The position numbers were made by a program, and so were the translations under genes. From contig JABEUO010000182.1 in assembly GCA_013044415.1 (NCBI GenBank), forward strand, positions 1 to 9,392: 9,392 bases of DNA, written 5' to 3'. The notes beneath the pieces were generated by a model that saw only the letters and a program-made list of their open reading frames with translations, was not told the DNA's origin and searched no databases. This DNA comes from Acidimicrobiaceae bacterium (GTDB taxonomy: Bacteria; Actinomycetota; Acidimicrobiia; Acidimicrobiales; Acidimicrobiaceae). This document shows positions 7,240-9,392 of the stretch, piece by piece (the stretch's first letter is position 1; each line of letters begins with the position of its first letter).

Positions 7240-7538
7240 CACTGTGCCTTTTTCGTTAACTCGGTTCCATCCAGAAACCGCACCCGTCTTGAGAATGCAG
7301 GAAAACCGATACGGCATCCCACCAAAAACAAGTCTTGTCGGTCAATGTTTCGCACCCTTTGCCGAAATGTTAACGCAGCGTAAAGAGGCAGCGAGGATGG
7401 GTTAAATAAATACCGAAATACCACAATTTAAAAGAATCTGCATATGCTACCAGGTCCACTTTTTGAACCCGGCGATCCTTTTCAGAACCGATCCGGAAGA
7501 ATTGTGAATTCGATAAGAATACACCGAGCAAAATCAGG
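7240..7538 (-). promoter_or_regulatory. Upstream region of glnII
   Basis: This 299-bp gap contains no gene. On the minus strand it has an AT-rich stretch (about 7395-7440) and, at 7347-7374, a GTTAAC followed by GCAAA and GAAAC at 6-base intervals. That resembles the GTNAC/GAAAC half-sites of the actinobacterial nitrogen regulator GlnR, but with mismatches. No -35/-10 pair stands out. Confidence 0.35.
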
Positions 7539-8339
7539 TCACCTCAAGCCATTCGCCACCCGATGAACGCCATGTCTGATTCTCATTATTACGTCGGGCG
7601 GGATAACCGAATCTGGGTCTCGCAAATTAGAGAGCGATGCCTTCACACCTACCAGTGACGCATAAAGTGGCGGGCACGTCGGGCAGAGACGTAGGTGCCC
7701 TTCGAGGTCGACCCGCTTGCCACCGCTGAGATCTCCATCGATATAGTCCGAGACCATGCTTCTAGCTTGCCAGCAACTGAGGGGGACGCCTTTGCTGGCC
7801 TCCCTCCTATCTGACGCCTCTGAAAGCGCACTTACCATCATCATTCGGCCCCGTCTGAGTCGTTGCTTTGCTGCCGCCAAAGTGATCTGCAGTGATGAAG
7901 CCACTTCGGACAATCGCCATCCCTCTACGTCGTGTAGTACCACGACACTACGGTAGGCAAATGGCAAACGCAAAAGGGAATCCTTTATCGCCTCCCTTTC
8001 TTCAGCGCTTTCTAGCAGTTTTTCCGGATCAACCGAGTAGTCGTCATCCATCCACTGCTCCTCTATCTCCTCGACCGACACTTCATTACTGCCCCGGCGA
8101 AAACTATCCGCAGCCAAGTTATGAAGGATCCTGTGGAGCCAGGTCTTTACGGAGGACTCACCCCTAAAAGTAGCTATTTTTTCCCATGCTTTCGAGATCG
8201 TATCCCCGACTAACCACTCCGCTTTTTCGCTATCCCCGGTCAGGGTCAATGCATACCTGTAGAGCGCGGGGATCTCTTCTACTAAGGAATTTATCGTAGG
8301 GGCGGGTCCCTGCAACCTGGATAATCCGATCTCGCTCAT
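7539..8339 (-). CDS. ECF-type RNA polymerase sigma factor with fused C-terminal zf-HC2 (anti-sigma-like) domain
   Basis: A transcription initiation factor of about 266 residues. Region 2 (about 25-84) contains the typical core-binding and -10-recognition helices ending in TWLHRILHNLAADSFRR; region 4 (about 117-172) has the helix-turn-helix LRLPFAYRSVVVLHDVEGWRL continued by SEVASSLQITLAAAKQRLRRGR. After these comes a zinc-binding anti-sigma (zf-HC2) domain with C189, H215, C219 and C222, the last three spaced H-x3-C-x2-C. Normally this domain sits on a separate anti-sigma protein; here it is on the same chain, with no membrane segment. It may sense redox state or metal and hold the sigma factor inactive, as proposed for other ECF factors with cysteine-rich tails. 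The ATG at 8339 (weak GGA before it) is preferred over a TTG at 8363 that lacks any ribosome binding site. No clear terminator separates it from glnII. Confidence 0.93.
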   Translation of the reverse strand: MSEIGLSRLQGPAPTINSLVEEIPALYRYALTLTGDSEKAEWLVGDTISKAWEKIATFRGESSVKTWLHRILHNLAADSFRRGSNEVSVEEIEEQWMDDDYSVDPEKLLESAEEREAIKDSLLRLPFAYRSVVVLHDVEGWRLSEVASSLQITLAAAKQRLRRGRMMMVSALSEASDRREASKGVPLSCWQARSMVSDYIDGDLSGGKRVDLEGHLRLCPTCPPLYASLVGVKASLSNLRDPDSVIPPDVIMRIRHGVHRVANGLR

Positions 8340-8755
8340 CAATTCCAACGCTATACCGACCAACTAAAAGGAGCCGTCCAACGCCTCCGTTCTAGCGAAG
8401 GCAAATATGACCGTTTATCGACGCAGCCAAGTTCTGCGATTTTACAACCGGCCACAACCGGCCACTGGACCGTCGAGCGCAGTTACGCTAACCATCCTGC
8501 TCAATGGGATCGGGCAGCTAAATGGGATCTACTGCCCCGAAGCGAAAGAGTGACCAGAAACGGGCCGAGCAATTCCGAGCAGAATTGCCAGATCCGCTTA
8601 CTGGCATCGAACTATATAATTCTGCATACATTCTGTCCGACCGTTATGTGCTACGGATGCGGATCAAACGACTTTGACATTCCTAAATTAATATCGACGT
8701 CCATTCACCGCGTGTCACTGCTTACCCCCTCAAATAGCCTGCAGACGGTCTCGAC
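8340..8755. other. Intergenic region with several short hairpins
   Basis: No gene is supported. Perfect short inverted repeats are CGCAG/CTGCG (8422-8438), GGGCAG/CTGCCC (8512-8537) and GCAATTC/GAATTGC (8569-8588). AATGGGATC occurs twice (8503-8511 and 8521-8529). None of the stems is followed by a T-run on the minus strand, so no terminator for the DUF2892 gene is evident. A TATAAT on the plus strand at 8615-8620 has no partner -35 at proper spacing. Confidence 0.5.
8444..8463. repeat. Tandem 10-bp repeat ACAACCGGCC, two copies
   Basis: ACAACCGGCC at 8444-8453 is followed at once by an identical copy at 8454-8463. One repeat per helical turn, about 105 bp upstream of the sigma factor start, suits a binding site for a regulator. 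Its core CAACCGGC is shared with the repeat at 829-860. Confidence 0.5.
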
Positions 8756-8992
8756 TCAGTGCGCCACTCGGTGGGATGACCCAGTGCGCTTGCCGATCGA
8801 AAGCGTGTCAATCCTAAAGAGCGAATAAATAGGACAGTATCCCGAAATAGCCGTCACCAAAAGTATCGCCGCTACAACCAGTGCCACTATGCCCCAAGCC
8901 GTGGATACTCCCGCTTCGAAAGCGAGTACAACCGCCAAAATGGTGAGCACAATCCGTATTACCCTGTCGGTGCTGCCAACTCTCTTCTTCAT
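8756..8992 (-). CDS. DUF2892 family small inner-membrane protein
   Basis: A 78-residue protein with a basic start (MKKRVGSTDRVIRI), two hydrophobic segments (about 11-28 and 31-50) and the family signature GYCPIYSLF (51-59). This matches DUF2892 (YgaP-like membrane domain), where the same segments occur alone or fused to rhodanese domains; the free-standing form has no established biochemical role. The conserved cysteine C53 is present. The last 15 or so residues (LSIGKRTGSSHRVAH) extend past the usual end of the family, and the DNA there contains a 12-bp imperfect direct repeat (8753-8764 and 8778-8789). The start is well supported by AAAGGAG seven bases upstream. Neighbouring genes give no hint of function. 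Confidence 0.9.
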   Translation of the reverse strand: MKKRVGSTDRVIRIVLTILAVVLAFEAGVSTAWGIVALVVAAILLVTAISGYCPIYSLFRIDTLSIGKRTGSSHRVAH

Positions 8993-8999
8993 CGCCGAT

Positions 9000-9006
9000 C
9001 TCCTTT
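9000..9006 (-). promoter_or_regulatory. Strong Shine-Dalgarno AAAGGAG for the DUF2892 gene
   Basis: AAAGGAG on the minus strand ends seven bases before the ATG at 8992, an ideal spacing. It fixes the start of this small gene. Confidence 0.85.
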
Positions 9007-9293
9007 CAAGTCGTCTCTCGTACGGTAGATAGACGTAATCGAGCCTGAAAAGGATACATATTTTGCCGGTTTTCTAGAAATCCACGACGATCTGAAACGG
9101 CCGTGAGTCACTATTGGCGACTTGTATCAGCTTTATATCTAAGATGAAGGGTGCAGTGTATCAGGAGAGGTTGATCACCTGCCCAAAAGGGCAAGTTATG
9201 AGTTCTGAGATTCGAACTGAAATAGGTAGTCCAAGGCAGGGTGGCCGAGAATGGCTTGGGACTAACCAGTTGGGGTTTTTAGCTTTGCGCGAG
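9007..9293. other. Region between the DUF2892 gene and the tandem array
   Basis: No gene is firmly supported. A plus-strand frame is open from 9096 to the window edge; an ATG at 9198 has AAAAGGG six bases upstream. A TGCCC/GGGCA hairpin (9180-9193) and a palindrome TTTCTAGAAA (9071-9080) are visible. The sequence around 9211-9275 resembles 5952-6020 (shared TTCGAACTGAAA, then an ACCAGTT block at similar distance). Confidence 0.4.
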
Positions 9294-9392
9294 GTCAAAT
9301 CTTTGGGTCAGTGTCAAATCTTTGGGTCAGTGTCAAATCTTTGGGTCAGTGTCAAATCTTTGGGTCAGTGTCAAATCTTTGGGTCAGTGTCA
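9294..9392. repeat. Perfect 19-bp tandem repeat array (unit GTCAAATCTTTGGGTCAGT), truncated by window edge
   Basis: Five full identical copies start at 9294, 9313, 9332, 9351 and 9370, and a sixth begins at 9389 and is cut by the edge. There are no spacers and no mismatches, so it is not a CRISPR array and looks recently amplified or under homogenisation. Each unit contains GTCAAA and GGGTCA, i.e. two related TGAC-type half-sites on the minus strand. Possible roles are multiple transposase-binding sites at an IS21-like element end, an iteron-like or regulator-binding array, or a minisatellite. Confidence 0.95.

Noticed and set aside
7420..7470. Sigma-54 promoter upstream of glnII
   Set aside because: TGGACC is not followed by a GC at the required -24/-12 spacing, and the likely host phylum generally lacks sigma-54.
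8550..8828. Plus-strand 92-codon frame across the 8550-8828 gap
   Set aside because: It overlaps the end of the DUF2892 gene antisense, has no ribosome binding site and no recognisable features.
9294..9392. CRISPR array
   Set aside because: The 19-bp units abut directly with no spacers and are too short for CRISPR repeats.
9294..9392. BldD operator array (c-di-GMP-responsive regulator)
   Set aside because: Each unit matches only one half of the TNACNC(A/T)GNGTNA palindrome; the second half is mismatched.

Overview
This 9.4 kb window carries mid-GC bacterial DNA with two plus-strand cyclic-di-GMP signalling genes on the left and three minus-strand genes on the right. The gene content (a eukaryote-like type II glutamine synthetase, an ECF sigma factor with a fused zinc-binding anti-sigma domain, very large soluble GAF/PAS/GGDEF/EAL proteins) fits an actinomycetote. 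A moderate-GC lineage such as Acidimicrobiia is possible. This placement is inference from gene types, not from a marker gene.

Layout. Positions 1-616 hold the 3' end of a diguanylate cyclase gene cut by the window edge. A gap of about 580 bp with possible FliA/WhiG-type promoter motifs and short direct repeats follows. Next is a 4.6 kb gene (about 1195-5841) for a soluble protein ordered N-terminal helical region, GAF, EAL, GAF, four PAS domains, GGDEF. Its C-terminus is about two-thirds identical to the protein encoded at 1-616, so the two genes are neighbouring paralogues. Both the EAL and GGDEF catalytic signatures are intact.

A convergent gap (5842-6234) dense in inverted repeats ends in a strong minus-strand terminator. 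Then, read right to left, come glnII (type II glutamine synthetase, 7239 to 6235) and, upstream of it, an ECF sigma factor fused to a zf-HC2 domain (8339 to 7539). A gap of about 400 bp with several hairpins and a 10-bp direct repeat follows. Last is a 78-residue DUF2892 membrane protein (8992 to 8756). The window ends inside a perfect 19-bp tandem repeat array (from 9294), at least five copies, running off the edge.

How the parts may work together: the two left-hand proteins probably integrate cytosolic signals into c-di-GMP levels, which typically control motility, adhesion or differentiation. The sigma factor and glnII point the same way but are 299 bp apart, so co-transcription is not certain. 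The least explained parts are the tandem array at the right edge, the inverted-repeat-rich 5842-6180 segment, and the non-canonical N-terminal domain of the large c-di-GMP protein.
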